From NCBI GenBank assembly GCA_009809945.1, contig WTPW01000712.1:88059-152058 (forward strand): 64,000 bases of DNA. Reading direction: 5' to 3'. This DNA is from Gigaspora margarita (Eukaryota > Glomeromycota > Glomeromycetes > Diversisporales > Gigasporaceae). A program made the translations under genes and the position numbers. This document shows, in pieces, positions 36,455 through 48,331 of the stretch (position 1 is the stretch's first letter; each line of letters starts with the position of its first letter). Below the pieces are notes generated by a model. It worked only from the letters and a program-made list of their open reading frames with translations. It was not told where the DNA came from and searched no databases.

Positions 36455-36797
36455 ATATTGTCTTTGTTGATGAAATAACTTGTAGTAAAACAGTAAGAAA
36501 CAACAAAAAAAAGAGTTTTATATTATTATACTTTTTTTCAGGTTTGGTTAAGTAATGTTTCTTGCCACTTTGAATTTTTTAAAATTTTTGCCAAAAGTGG
36601 GAATTCTAGTTTACTCCTCCAAAAGATTGGCAGTGTTTACTCCTTCCATATTGGGTATGCATCCCTAGAATAGAACTGATACTGTTATGAGCAAGTTTGG
36701 TTATCAAACAAACAATGAATAATGTGTTATAGAATTGGAAGGGCACATAAAGAATTTCTTATCTGGATATGTGGTTCAAGATATAGTAGTTTTTCTA

Positions 36798-37575
36798 CAG
36801 TGGGGTAATATATTATTATGGACACATTTGGAGGAGCCATCACTCAAAATCGAGTAAGTAAGTGCATTACAAAATTTATGTCATGTGACTAGCCAATCTC
36901 ACAGTACAACATATCAAAATTTCACGCAGTTTCATTAGAATGTGCTGAAGTTATGCAAGAGGTAGTAGAAAGTAGCATTTTCAGAATTGTATGAAAATTG
37001 ATTTTCAGAATTTTTTGAATTTTTTTTAAAAAAAAATTCACAAAAAATCGATTTTTTGTACAAATTGGTTTAAATTTCACTCAAATGTAGTGTGACACCC
37101 AGGTCATATTACACAGTATAAAAAAAAGTATATCCATATGACCAATTAGCATAAAAATAAACAAATGTGTATCTTAATTTTTTTTTTAAAAAAAATGTGT
37201 GTGAAGAAAGATTTAACAGAAAGTCAGTGAGGAGCTATAATTTATGGACACCAAAGAGGTAATTCACTTTGTACAATTGCAGCTGCAGCTGGTTGTTGTA
37301 AAAATTCTGTGGAAATATCATAAAGCAGTACAGGGAGTTGGACACAGAAGTGCAAAAAAAAAGAACTGGTTGACCAAAAATTTTACACCTTCAGATCTTG
37401 AAAACCTTAAAGACTTAGTTACAAATGGCAACTGCTATCTCAGCCTTATGAAAATGACAAATCTATATAATTGTCAAAGTAAAAAAAACAATTTCTGAGA
37501 GAACCATGTGCCATTCTTTGCACAGTTTGGGCTTGTTTTCATGTACATATTATTTATAAATTTAAAAACATAATA
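36798..37575 (+). pseudogene. 5' part of a Tc1-like element with HTH domain
   Basis: A candidate left terminus CAGTGGGGTAATAT follows TA at 36796. At about 37225-37530 the plus strand encodes, with a frame slip, RGAIIYGHQRGNSLCTIAAA and then FTPSDLENLKDLVTNG and MTNLYNCQSKK-ISERTM-HSLHSLGL. These match the two helix-turn-helix units of a Tc1/mariner DNA-binding domain: a phased HTH with a basic linker, and a second HTH ending in L-x-x-GL. The DDE catalytic part is absent. The sequence stops at the palindromic element that begins at 37576 and does not resume after 39309. It is therefore a truncated relic. Confidence 0.55.
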
Positions 37576-37839
37576 TGGTCTGGTGCAAAAAGACATATAC
37601 CTCAAAATCTAAAATTAATTTTATTTATATATAAAAGTTTTTTAATTTTAAAAGTTTATTTATAATTATTTATATCAAATAAAGTAGGTTCTGAGCTATC
37701 TTTTAATATATTTTTTGTTATCTTTTTATAAATATTTTGGTAAGCAATAATTTTTTTAAAAAATTCAATTAAATTAAATAAAATAGATTTTTTTAAAAAA
37801 TTTTAGATTTAGTCATTTTTGCAAGCTATATGTGGTATA

Positions 37840-38354
37840 ACAGGGTTGTACTATGCAAGTGCATAGACATGCAAATACTAAATACAGTCTTCCTCCTCTA
37901 TAATCATGCAGTTTGTATCAAGAAAATTGGTGATTATAAAAGGGTGTGATTATATAGAAGTTTTTTTTTATAAGTTTTTAATAAAGTCTCAAAAATTAAT
38001 GTGATTGTATGGGAGTTGTGATTATATAGGAGGTGATTATAGAGGAAGAAGACTGTATATTTTTTTTAAAATTTTAGCTTAATTGGATCAGTAATTGTCA
38101 AGAAATAAACTTTTAAAGTTTAGTACAAAAGATGTACAAAATTATGCATGCAAGAAATCTAATACATGACCATAACCCCAGATTTCTTGCATAACAAAAT
38201 TATATAGTAATTTTTGTACAACTTTGTACTACATAGTAAATTGCATTAAACTTAAAATTTTATTTCTTGACAACTACTGATCCAATTAAGTTAAATTTAA
38301 CCAACCATATATTTAGTATATGCATGGCTATGCACTTGCATAGTACAACCCTGT
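37840..38354. mobile_element. Nested palindromic element A (TA TSD)
   Basis: The TIR is ACAGGGTTGTACTATGCAAG in both arms, flanked by TA (37838-37839 and 38355-38356). The arms run inward through ACTAAATAT, TTAATTGGATCAGTA and TTGTCAAGAAATAAA to a centre near 38172. The left arm carries an extra MITE (37885-38055) that the right arm lacks. Confidence 0.85.
37885..38055. mobile_element. 171-bp pogo-type MITE
   Basis: The ends are CAGTCTTCCTCCTCTATAAT and the reverse of TTATAGAGGAAGAAGACTG, flanked by TA (37883-37884 and 38056-38057). CAGTC-CCTC-CTATAA is typical of pogo/Fot1/Tigger termini. The right arm of the host element shows the empty site ACTAAATATATGG. Confidence 0.9.
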
Positions 38355-38368
38355 TAATGGTTGTTGCT

Positions 38369-39047
38369 TGATTCCCTAAAAGTTAGTTTCCCACCAGCTC
38401 ATTTTTCTGATACTATATCCCTAACAGAATGTTTTACCTACAGCATTTTTTGTTGACAGAATCTTTTCTCAACATACCATGTTTTGATATCCCCTTTCCT
38501 TGACAGGACAAATTTTCGAAAAGACATTTTACTAACATGATGTATTTCATAAAGAATATTTTTCTGACATAACATGTTTCTGACATCTTTTTCTGACAAG
38601 ATTTTTTCCTGATTAGAAATATAATTATTGGGTAGAGTGATATATTCATGTTAATTACATCACATGATTAAGCACTCAGGCTAAATTAGAGTTAGGGTTA
38701 GGGTTAGATTAGGGTTAAGTGAAAGTATAATTTAGGCTGAGTTGATAGTGCTAGTAAACAAAATGACGTAGTTGCATGATTTTACATGATGTGATGATCA
38801 CTGGGTTTATTATTCTTGTCAGAAAAAGTACATTCAAAAAACTTAGTGTCAGAGAAAAGTCAAATTAGAAATATATCATGTCAAATAAATATCTTGTCGA
38901 AAATATAAGATGTTAAAGGAAGGGGATGTCGAAAACATGGTATGTTGAGAAAAGATTCTGTCAACAAAAAGTGCTGTAGTGAAACATTCTGTCAGGGATA
39001 TAGTATCAGAAAAATGAGCTGGCAGGGAACTAACTTTCGGGGAATCA
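38369..39047. mobile_element. Nested palindromic element B with CTGACA-rich arms
   Basis: The arms of about 250 bp start GATTCCC(T/C)(A/G)AAAGTTAG and share CCAGCTCATTTTTCTGATAC, GTTGACAGAATCTTTTCTC and AACATACCATGTTTT. They contain many TTTTTCTGACA words. The centre holds TTAGGGTTAGGGTTAG at about 38692. The TSD was not resolved. Confidence 0.8.
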
Positions 39048-39548
39048 TACCACAATCCTATTAACTATATATAGCTTGCAAAAATGGCTAAAATCTAAAT
39101 TTTTAAAAAAAAATTAAAATTTTTAAAAAAAATTTATTGCTCAACAAAATATTTATAAAAATAATAATAAAATATATATTAAAAGATAGCTCATAACCTA
39201 TTTTATTTGATATAAAAAAATTATGAATAAATTGTTAAAATTAAAAACTTTTATATATAGACAAAATTAATTTTAGAGATTGAGGTACATATCTTTTTGC
39301 ACCAGACCGTATGTTACTTTATTATTAGTATAATTTTGTAAATTGAAAAATTTTAGATTTGCACATTAATTTTATATATAAATGCTATTTGAATTACATG
39401 AATTTCAAGCAAAAAAATAAAGACTATCAAATAGAAAAGAAAATTTCCAATTTTGATATTAATTTTGTAATATATATCTGTATTTTCTTGTGCATGTCAA
39501 ATAATTTTTACAACAACTACATAATATTGTCTGACAATAGCAAAGTTT

Positions 39549-40190
39549 TTTTTTGATTTGCTCTATTTAAACTGATTGCTTCTTGGTAAAAAAGAATATT
39601 CATTTTATCATTAGATCTTTGATTATTTCTATAATTTTATTAAAAAAAATTAATTTAACCATTATTATTTTTTTAAGCTTTTCTTGTTCTTTGTGTTCAG
39701 TTGCTTGGAGTTGGTACCGAGCCAATCCTAAAGTTTGGGTTTCGGATTATAGCTTCTGAATCCTTACCCGAAACTCGAAACCTCACCTGAAACCTCATCC
39801 GAAACCCGAAACATCATCTGAAAACCAAAAACTAAGGCAAGCCTCCATATACATTGATTACATTGATGTATTATATATCGTTTTCAATCATACATCAAAT
39901 GCACTGATGTATTCTATAAACTATTCAATATTTATCGATCGTACTGATGTGCTTTATGTTATATATCTTCTTAAAGAATTCAATAAAGTTTGAATGTCCA
40001 GCGCTATTTGGACTGGAATGCACCAAACAATTATATTGCATGTTTGCAGTTCTTTTCGTTATTATGATTTACAAGTACGACATGAAAGGCATAATTCCGG
40101 AGTTTATATTCTGACAATCAAGGTTACTTTTCAAGTCTCAGTTTTTTTACTTACTATATAAAAATTGAATGCAATATTATGTAATAATAA
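39549..40190 (+). repeat. Dispersed repeat B, copy 2 (CpG-rich)
   Basis: It matches 865-1775 minus its MITE. It retains CpGs (ACCCGAAACTCGAAACC, CATCCGAAACCCGAAAC) that are TpG or CpA in copy 1, so it is the younger or less methylated copy. It is directly followed by repeat C, which suggests B and C are parts of one ~1.5-kb repeat. Confidence 0.8.
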
Positions 40191-40194
40191 GTAA

Positions 40195-41105
40195 TAGTAG
40201 ACCATATCTACCAATAATCGAATTGATAAGTTACCACAGAATTAAATAAAATTTCGGCATCAATAAGCATCAAAAACTTATCGATTCATTCATTGTCAAT
40301 TTTTTTAATGTCCTAGAATTTTGGAATCAGTTGTAATGACGGTATTATATTATAAATAAAGCTGACCAATTTCAAAAAAAGACCGAACGAAGCGAGTCAG
40401 AGAAAAAAAATTTGCCAATAACATGATTAAATTATCTATATAATTTTATAATTTATTCAAAAATAATTTTACATTTTAGGATTTATTTCATTAAAAATCA
40501 GTAAACTATAATAAAATTTTAAAGTTTCCATATTAAATTTCGGAGTTTCGATTTTGTTTTTGATAAATTAGAACCCTTCTGAAACTAGCTTCTGGTAGGT
40601 TTTGTTTCGACACCAACTCTGGCAGATGAAATCTGGTTCCGGCTTTTATTTTTGATTACCATACACAATTGGAAACATAGTGCTTATTACTTTATAAAAC
40701 TTATGCTCATTTGCTCAAATTCATATATGGCAAGGATATATAAGGTATGATGCAATGATAAGTGAAAAATAAGTATTACGCGACAATTTGTGATGAAAAG
40801 AGTCATGCGGCACCAAAATATACCGAGACTCGCTTAACTTGTCTGTAAATTCTTTGGAATTAAAATGATAGGTGATCAGTATGATATGGTTTTGAATATG
40901 TATTTTACACTTCCGTGCCATTTAGATTCCTCCAAAATCCTACGCGGGATGCGTGATTCGCGGATAAATAATCAATCAACCGGTTTCAAAATATATCGGA
41001 TCTCCTCGCAGTGTACAAATCATACCGCGCATCCCACTCGGTGTCAAAAAACCCATGCATCATGCACGTGTCCATTGGGGTTCTACGTCAGCTATGTAAA
41101 TCAAA
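40195..41105 (+). repeat. Dispersed repeat C, copy 2 (CpG-rich)
   Basis: It is collinear with 21175-22215. It preserves clusters such as CTACGCGGGATGCGTGATTC and CATACCGCGCATCCCACTCG that are decayed in the other copy. No reading frame is conserved between the copies, so it is probably non-coding. Confidence 0.8.
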
Positions 41106-41486
41106 CCTATATCAGGTCCTATTATAAATTTTATTATTGAAGATTTTTTACTAATCAAATTTTTAATATATAACGATAATAGATTAGTTATATAATTTTT
41201 ATTATAGCAATATTTATAACATTGTCAATTATAAACTGTATAATAGAGCGAATTTATTAGCGAAGTATGTGATTAAAAAGAGTTGACGAAATATTTGGCC
41301 CAAATAATCGCGGTTGTGCTTGAATTATTTTATTAATCATCTTGTCGTGCTGCTTTCCTTTTTGCTTTTCTAGTCGAATTTTGTTACAGTTCTTCAGTTG
41401 AGATCGACGCTTTTATGTTATACCCATTGCTATGTATATATCAAAAATAGATGCCCAGCTCTAACTTTACCATAATTCGAAGTAAT
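41106..41486. other. Unassigned sequence before the large gap
   Basis: The end of this stretch (about 41270-41480) is less AT-rich, with CGCGG and GTCGTGC words, so it may border a gene hidden in the gap. Nothing can be called. Confidence 0.3.
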
Positions 41487-42368
41487 NNNNNNNNNNNNNN
41501 NNNNNNNNNNNNNNNNNNNNNNNNNNNNNNNNNNNNNNNNNNNNNNNNNNNNNNNNNNNNNNNNNNNNNNNNNNNNNNNNNNNNNNNNNNNNNNNNNNNN
41601 NNNNNNNNNNNNNNNNNNNNNNNNNNNNNNNNNNNNNNNNNNNNNNNNNNNNNNNNNNNNNNNNNNNNNNNNNNNNNNNNNNNNNNNNNNNNNNNNNNNN
41701 NNNNNNNNNNNNNNNNNNNNNNNNNNNNNNNNNNNNNNNNNNNNNNNNNNNNNNNNNNNNNNNNNNNNNNNNNNNNNNNNNNNNNNNNNNNNNNNNNNNN
41801 NNNNNNNNNNNNNNNNNNNNNNNNNNNNNNNNNNNNNNNNNNNNNNNNNNNNNNNNNNNNNNNNNNNNNNNNNNNNNNNNNNNNNNNNNNNNNNNNNNNN
41901 NNNNNNNNNNNNNNNNNNNNNNNNNNNNNNNNNNNNNNNNNNNNNNNNNNNNNNNNNNNNNNNNNNNNNNNNNNNNNNNNNNNNNNNNNNNNNNNNNNNN
42001 NNNNNNNNNNNNNNNNNNNNNNNNNNNNNNNNNNNNNNNNNNNNNNNNNNNNNNNNNNNNNNNNNNNNNNNNNNNNNNNNNNNNNNNNNNNNNNNNNNNN
42101 NNNNNNNNNNNNNNNNNNNNNNNNNNNNNNNNNNNNNNNNNNNNNNNNNNNNNNNNNNNNNNNNNNNNNNNNNNNNNNNNNNNNNNNNNNNNNNNNNNNN
42201 NNNNNNNNNNNNNNNNNNNNNNNNNNNNNNNNNNNNNNNNNNNNNNNNNNNNNNNNNNNNNNNNNNNNNNNNNNNNNNNNNNNNNNNNNNNNNNNNNNNN
42301 NNNNNNNNNNNNNNNNNNNNNNNNNNNNNNNNNNNNNNNNNNNNNNNNNNNNNNNNNNNNNNNNNNNN
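41487..42368. other. Assembly gap (882 N)
   Basis: A run of N that ends in a 16-base T run and a G-rich stretch (42369-42400), the kind of sequence that stalls assembly. Confidence 0.99.
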
Positions 42369-42565
42369 TTTTTTTTTTTTTTTTGGGCGTGGTGGGGGGG
42401 ATAGCTGGACAACAATGTCGAGCAGAAAATTCAAAGAACAAAGAGATCGATGCAGATCATCAGGTTACCTAAAATACCATTTCATCAGTGATCTGCAGTC
42501 ACACGGAAAGTCCGGTGACTCGCAATAATGTACCGCCTTGTGACTTCTTTCACAAGCGGATCATA

Positions 42566-42839
42566 CCAGTCTAAAAAATTTCGCTAGCCAATAGATTTCG
42601 AGATCAGGTGTAACGTGAAAAAGTTCAAGAAACAAAAATAAATGAAAAATCGCTCATAGCACGAAATTTCCTATGAAACTGCGTACTAATTAAATGTTTT
42701 CCTTGCAAAATTTTGGTATAAAATACCTTTTAACCCAACCTATTAGCAACACCCTAAACCCTAAACTAATAGCGAAATGTTTTTTTTAGCGAAATTTTTT
42801 TTAATGGGACCACATAATGAGCGAAATTTTTTAGACTGG
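42566..42839. mobile_element. 274-bp TA-flanked MITE, GATCAGGTGTAA family
   Basis: The TIRs are CCAGTCTAAAAAATTTCGCT and its exact reverse complement at the right end. TA flanks at 42564-42565 and 42840-42841. Inside it carries GAGATCAGGTGTAACGTGAA and AACACCCTAAACCCTAAAC. The near-perfect TIR suggests a young copy. Confidence 0.9.
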
Positions 42840-42849
42840 TATTTCTAGT

Positions 42850-43480
42850 CCTATAAAATTTGGGTTACTGCTGATCTTCACGTACACAAATTACATGATT
42901 TTGATTGACCAAAACACTTGTGGTGTTGAACACCAGTGGTATGATATATCAACGTCCAAAATATATGCATTTTTAATACATAATTTGCCTACAGCATTTA
43001 ATTCTATATTAGTGCTATGTTTTTTTGGGGGTTGAAAGTCCAAACATTACCGCTATATAACCCTTATTAAATAAGTTTTTGCGAATGAATTAAAGGAATA
43101 CAATGCACCAATAATTTATTCTTCTAATATTAATTATCATTATTATCATCATCATCGAACCAACCATCATCTTTAATTCTTCTGATTCTTAAATTTTAAT
43201 TTCTTCGTAATAAAGTATTTTTGACAAGGTGTTTTCGACCATGTTATCAGGTTCAGGAACTTTTATATAGTCTAACAGATTTCTTTTAAAGGAGGTCTTC
43301 CACGAAGATAAGACATTGCTTTGATAATTTTTTTTTTAGTAACCACAATCAATATTATAAAATTACGCAATCGGATCATAACTACGTCCATTTTTTAACA
43401 GATTTAAATCAAACAAACATGATTTTTAAGATCACGTTTTAAAACATCTGCCATCCCTAATCTAAATTGCGGTCATGATT
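42850..43480. other. Possible small gene remnant on the minus strand
   Basis: Read on the minus strand, about 43325-43135 contains MSYLRGRPPL (an AT-hook-like RGRPP) and, in another frame, IRRIKDDGWFDDDDNNDN. These could be exon pieces of a short nuclear protein, but frames and splice sites do not settle it. The rest is unremarkable. Confidence 0.2.
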
Positions 43481-43984
43481 TCTGTCATGATTCATTATAC
43501 AACCTATTGCAATGACAGTATGTAATTGTTAATTTGCATTAGAATTAACAGTCATGATTTCTATTGTTAAAATTTTTATTACAAGACTTACTTGTTATTA
43601 TAGTGCAGGCGTGCAGAAATTATAATCGTAAAGAAAAATTTGTCAATTTGTCATACAAAGTTACTTTTCCTATTAACCCGACTCGAAAAGGCAAAACTAG
43701 TGCTTACCCTAACTCTAACAAATAAAAGTTTACATATAAAAATTGAATTTTCCAAGTTTACATTTAACCGTACGTACGATCAAAATTTAGCATAAATTTT
43801 TGTATGTTCGTCTGAATCTGTATGGTCATACAATACTACTTTACTAAATACCTTTAGTAATCCAATCAGTGATGAAAGTATGATATATTTGATTAGTGTT
43901 GTTAGTTATTAAGCCAAGATTACTGGACAGTGTTACCTGTCAGGACGACAGTCAAAGGTTAGCAAGGCAGGACTACAGCCTAGT

Positions 43985-43988
<4 letters not shown>

Positions 43989-44043
<55 letters not shown>
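43989..44043 (+). repeat. 55-base poly-A tract
   Basis: An uninterrupted A run follows TAGTTATT, then a short GAAAAAAG extension. It might be the tail of a retroposed transcript, but no matching 5' body or TSD is seen. Confidence 0.9.
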
Positions 44044-44045
<2 letters not shown>

Positions 44046-44263
44046 AAAAAGTTGCGAAACCGAAGTGTAGGTCGTTCGATAACAGAAATGGAAATACCAG
44101 TATACGTTCTTCATAGTTATGCATCATACCGAAATGAGAGACAAACAAAAACTTTCTATTGCGGTATGTAGATGAATTAGTTGGTTTTGGAATCACTGTC
44201 ATAATTCCTCATAATTCCTGCCATAATTTGCCGTAAAAATTTTGTTACAAAACTTGTTAGTTA

Positions 44264-44783
44264 TTGTGCACTATGAAAAACAAAACTATATGGTATCATA
44301 TAAAAATCGATTATCAGAGTTTTCTGTGTAACAATGCGAGTATATTGCATTTTGTAATTGATATTGACGTTTATATGACTCATAAAGATCAATGCTTCTT
44401 CAGGTTTAATTAGAGTACAGCTTTAACGACACAAAATCACAAAGTGAACATCCAAGATTAATAATAAGTGCCTATGAACCGAATTACAGAGCGAACTTTG
44501 CATTTTGACCAATCAAGCTTATCATTTATTTCAAAACTTTTTCCCGACCACCCAACAAAAATGTAATTAAAATGTTTTTAGAATAAATAAATTCTACTAT
44601 GTAATGTAAAAAAGGACTCTGTGTCATAAGGAACGTGAATTGATTCGTATTGAAGTTTTTGAGGAAAAAAAGCGAATACAAATAAAATGTTTCGATTAGT
44701 TAATCAGAGGAAATCATTTAAAAATAAGTCTTATTAGAATTTTATATGATACCACATATAGTTTTATTTTCATAGTGTATCAA
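44264..44783. mobile_element. ~520-bp palindromic MITE in the satellite
   Basis: CACTATGAAAAACAAAACTA and GGTATCATATAAAA on the left are mirrored by TTTTATATGATACC and TAGTTTTATTTTCATAGTG on the right. Satellite sequence lies on both sides. The TSD is unclear. Confidence 0.7.
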
Positions 44784-45354
44784 ACACCCCAACACAGTAT
44801 GGTTTTGAGATCGTTCGTATTGGAATTAACAGTTATGGTTTCTATCACAATTTACTGTCAATATTTGAGATTATAATGACCAGAATCTTTATTATGGGGA
44901 AATTACAGCCGATCAATATAGTATGGATTTTAGATAAGAGAATTTATATGGATAACCAAATGGGGTGTAAAATATCCTTATTCCGTCTATACAATTCTGA
45001 TCATTCATATAATATGATCTGCTGTAACCTCTCACTACGTATTAATGTTCTGCATTATTTCGTAATTTAGGTTTTTCATTTTTTTATTATTAATTTCTTA
45101 ATATGGAATGATACAACTTTCTGAATAGTGAAATCTTTGATCAAATATTAGAAACTTTTATTCGTCAAAAGAAAAACAAACGTTCTTTAATGGATCGAAA
45201 TAAATATAATTAAGTAAGTTTTTTTTTATTATTATTATGCATTTTTTTTTTTTTTTTTTTTTTTAATGATATAAAAATTTAACATACTGTACAATTATGA
45301 TAAAAAGATTTGTATGTGGTATTGTTTTATCTTGCAAACAGTAGTTGATAATGC

Positions 45355-45512
45355 TGTCGTGCCTGAAGTTAGCATTTGCTTGAAGCAAGCACTTGACGTT
45401 ACACTTGCCTAAAATTACCTGCTAACACGTGCGAGATAATCTAATTTCAGTCAAACGCAATTTCAAGTACCTGAAATTATACCTTCACGCAGTGTCAACT
45501 TCAGGCACGACA
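45355..45512. mobile_element. 158-bp palindromic MITE
   Basis: The TIR is TGTCGTGCCTGAAGTT in both arms. The interior has further dyads (GCTTGAAGCAAGC, ACTTGAAATTGC-like). It is GC-richer than its surroundings and keeps several CpGs. The TSD was not resolved. Confidence 0.75.
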
Positions 45513-45519
45513 ATACTAT

Positions 45520-47590
45520 TCATGAAAAGAGTGTTTTAAAGCACATTAACCCTGGAATTATTGAAATCATCAATACGGTGTTGATTCAAGTAAAACTGAC
45601 ATTACACTTTGCAAGCCAAAGGGTGTAGACTCAAAAGAAGTAATTTACTATGTACCAGTGCGTTCTTCGTGTTTGTGTAAAAATTGATTAAATTTTTAAT
45701 CATGCGAATTTTTTACTTAGTGCTTTTTTTTTATTTAAATTTATAAACCATTTTTTTTTTGTTTAATATAACTGTAATTTACGCAAATTTATGTATTTTT
45801 TTTTTTTTAATTTCTTTAGATAAAATTTTATGTAAATTTTTATCACTTTTTATTTATGCAAATAAATGTTTACGATATAATTAATATTTTTAATGTCATA
45901 TAATTTTATCGCTTGGTTATATAATTTATCGTTTTTAATTTTTCACCGATTGAGAAATAAGGTACGTCGTTTCAAAATTTAAGAATGCCTTAGGTCAATT
46001 TATATCAATTATCAATTGAATAATGTCATTAGTAAATTTGAAATTAACATGTCATTTTTGCAATCAGTATAAAATTAATAAAGTCATTTATTCTTTATAA
46101 TCTTGATTGACCTTTTTTAATAATTTGTTCATTGCAAAGAAATATTTCAATAATTTATTTAATGAACTTGTTTTCTTTTTTTTTTTTATATAAACTTCAC
46201 TTTTTTTATGTTAATGAATTAACATTAAAGATTTTATAAAAAGTTAAACTTTTGCTTATAAAATAAATAATATATCTTTAGCAGATAAACTGGGAATCTT
46301 TTGAATGTAAAGACAGTAAAAAACAATCTTTGAACTGATTACTTTGTTGATATAAATACTGTTTATCGATATAAGGGTTTTTACTAAATTATCTTTTATG
46401 AGCAAAAATACGATAGTCTAACTTCGTGATTAGAATGATATTTTTTGTTCGTTTTTTTAATTAATTTGAATTTTGTTAAATACAATAAATTTGATATTAA
46501 CCTAGGCCATTCTTTAATCGGTAAAAATTAATAAATGGCGCATGCTAATTAAGAATTGACAAAATTTGAAATTGATGAAGAATGAGTGTATATTCTAGTC
46601 ATTTATTTATTCTAACTACATTAATGATTGTAAACGTGATTATCGAGGCAATTTTAATTTTTACTTTTATTCTAACTTCATTAATTATTGCAAACATGAT
46701 TATTGAGATGACAGCTACTTCTGTGAGGCAATTTACTTTTATTTGTAGCAATTTAATTGTGATTGTAAAAATTCTCGCACGCTTATAACTTTTTGAAGGA
46801 ATATTATCCAATTTGGATTAGGTCCTAATGAAAAATCTTATTTCATGTAGTTATTGAAATTAAATCAACTTGAAATTGATTAATATGTTTATTAGCGACG
46901 AATTGGTTTCGTCACAACTAGATTGAAAATTTACTTATTAAATAAGTCGTCCAATTCATTAACGAATGATTGTAAAACATAAATGTAAAGTACTTTTCAA
47001 AAATCTGCACTAAATTAAAAAATGAATATATCAAATTTGTTTTATAATTAATATCGTATTTCATAATTCTGAAATCATGTGGCTTTTAGTTCAAATAGTC
47101 CAAGCCCTCTTGAATTTTGCTATCATCACTTGAGCTGAGAGTTTCATCATCTGGTCAGTTAATAGTCATACCTGTATTACCTGAATTCTGGATGGAGTGT
47201 TCTCTACCACTTTATTTCAGTCTAGACATTCCAGAGCATAATAGGACCCTGGACATCTCTCATATAGGTCATAACTGGGGTTTGACCAATTTTGATCTAA
47301 TTTGCTAAAAATGACAAAACTACATTTTGTTAAATAATTTTTGAACCAGTGATCAGAATTGAATGAACTTTTTTTGTTAGGTGTGCCTCACTAAGAGCTT
47401 TATTTTAAAAAAAAGTTCATTTAAATTGGACTACTGAATGACAAGAAAATTGCTAAAAACTGTTTTTTTTTGCTTTTTAAATTTTAGGAGTTTTTGCAAA
47501 ATGCATAATATATGATCTCTGTACTAGATGTTAGGGGTTCTAGCATAATGTCCTGCTTGTTGACATGCAAACACATCAGAGGCTGTACGT
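45520..47590. other. AT-rich, no gene recognised
   Basis: Poly-T runs and short frames only. At 46580-46800 phrases like TTCATTAATTATTGCAAACATG recur about 65 bp apart, a weak local duplication. Confidence 0.4.
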
Positions 47591-47989
47591 TTTTTTTGTC
47601 AATTCTTATTTGTCATTAACTGGGGCTGATTATTGTTACTATTATTTTGACTACCAAAACTAATTCTTGCAACAATGTTATTACTTGATCCAGTAGGTTG
47701 TTTGCAACAAATATAGACACAATTTGCTAATTTACAGGGCATATTACTAGTAGCATAGTTGATGTTGTGAGTACTGTATTTGAGATAGTATTCATTATGG
47801 CAGCTGGGCCACAAATAGCTACTTTGTAAGTTTAAAATAACCTCTAACTGCAAGTACTAGTTAATATTATAGCACAAGTTACTAAAGCCTAATTATTATA
47901 AAAGTAAAATAGAAACTGTTTTAACAAGTTTATTTGACAAAAATAAAATAAGTTTAAAGCTATAGAACAAAATCTAAAACTTATAAGAC
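47590..47989 (-). other. Unrecognised 84-residue frame
   Basis: A minus-strand frame (47853-47599) contains SSYLWPSCHNEYYLKYSTHN and CKLANCVYICCKQPTGSSNN. The Cys and His spacing looks protein-like, but no family is recognised and the flanks are not coding. It may be part of a repeat gene. Confidence 0.2.
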
Positions 47990-48255
47990 TAACTAATACC
48001 AGGCAATGCATAGCATTGTGTGTCTGGAGCTTACTAATTATGTGAATACTTGATTATTATGTAATTAACCAATCAGCATTGTGGAAGTGAACTGACAGGC
48101 TCATGTGATATTGTCAATCAAACATGTCATGATTTATAGCCAATTTAGAAACCTAAAAACAAATAGACAGAATTCACATAATAACATGTGACCATGAGAA
48201 TCAAACACTGTCATAAAATCAGAGTGTCCTCTGCTTTATGCTGGACAATAATGCT
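47990..48255 (+). repeat. Second copy of the (AAT)-tailed dispersed repeat, decayed
   Basis: See 1-235. The end reads CCTCTGCTTTATGCTGGACAATAATG, which can be derived from the first copy by CpG transitions plus small changes. The middle is poorly conserved. Confidence 0.35.
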
Positions 48256-48331
48256 GTATATTAACCCAATTTTTATAGTTGGATTACAAATATTTTGCTA
48301 GTATAGAACTTTAATTAATACCAAAAATGTA

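Larger units (their letters stand above)
37576..39309. mobile_element. Long-TIR, TA-flanked element hosting nested insertions
   Basis: The arms (37576-37838 and about 39050-39309) are inverted copies. They start TGGTCTGGTGCAAAAAGA and end, in reverse, CGGTCTGGTGCAAAAAGA. TA flanks at 37574-37575 and 39310-39311. The GGTGCAAAAAGA word is close to the termini of the mariner element at 56897-59571, so this may be a non-autonomous relative. Its centre has been invaded by the elements at 37840-38354 and 38369-39047. Confidence 0.8.
43480..44880 (-). repeat. Degenerate satellite, locus 2 (inverted), interrupted
   Basis: Reverse-oriented units appear at 43540-43610, 44200-44268 and 44815-44880, for example ATTACAAGACTTACTTGTTA and GAATTAACAGTTATGGTTTC. 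The stretch between is occupied by a poly-A tract and the MITE at 44264-44783. Orientation is opposite to loci 1 and 3. Confidence 0.55.

Noticed and set aside
38688-38722. True telomere or chromosome end
   Set aside because: Only three to four TTAGGG-like units, centred inside a palindromic element.
39549-41105. Repeats B and C as the LTRs of a retroelement
   Set aside because: The B and C copies at 0.9, 21 and 39.5 kb are not paired around coding sequence, have no TG...CA ends or primer-binding site, and differ in extent.
41430-42441. Several reading frames of more than 300 residues across this stretch
   Set aside because: They consist almost entirely of the 882-base N run.
43896-44202. 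Lys-rich (plus) and Phe-rich (minus) reading frames
   Set aside because: They are read-through of the 55-base poly-A tract.
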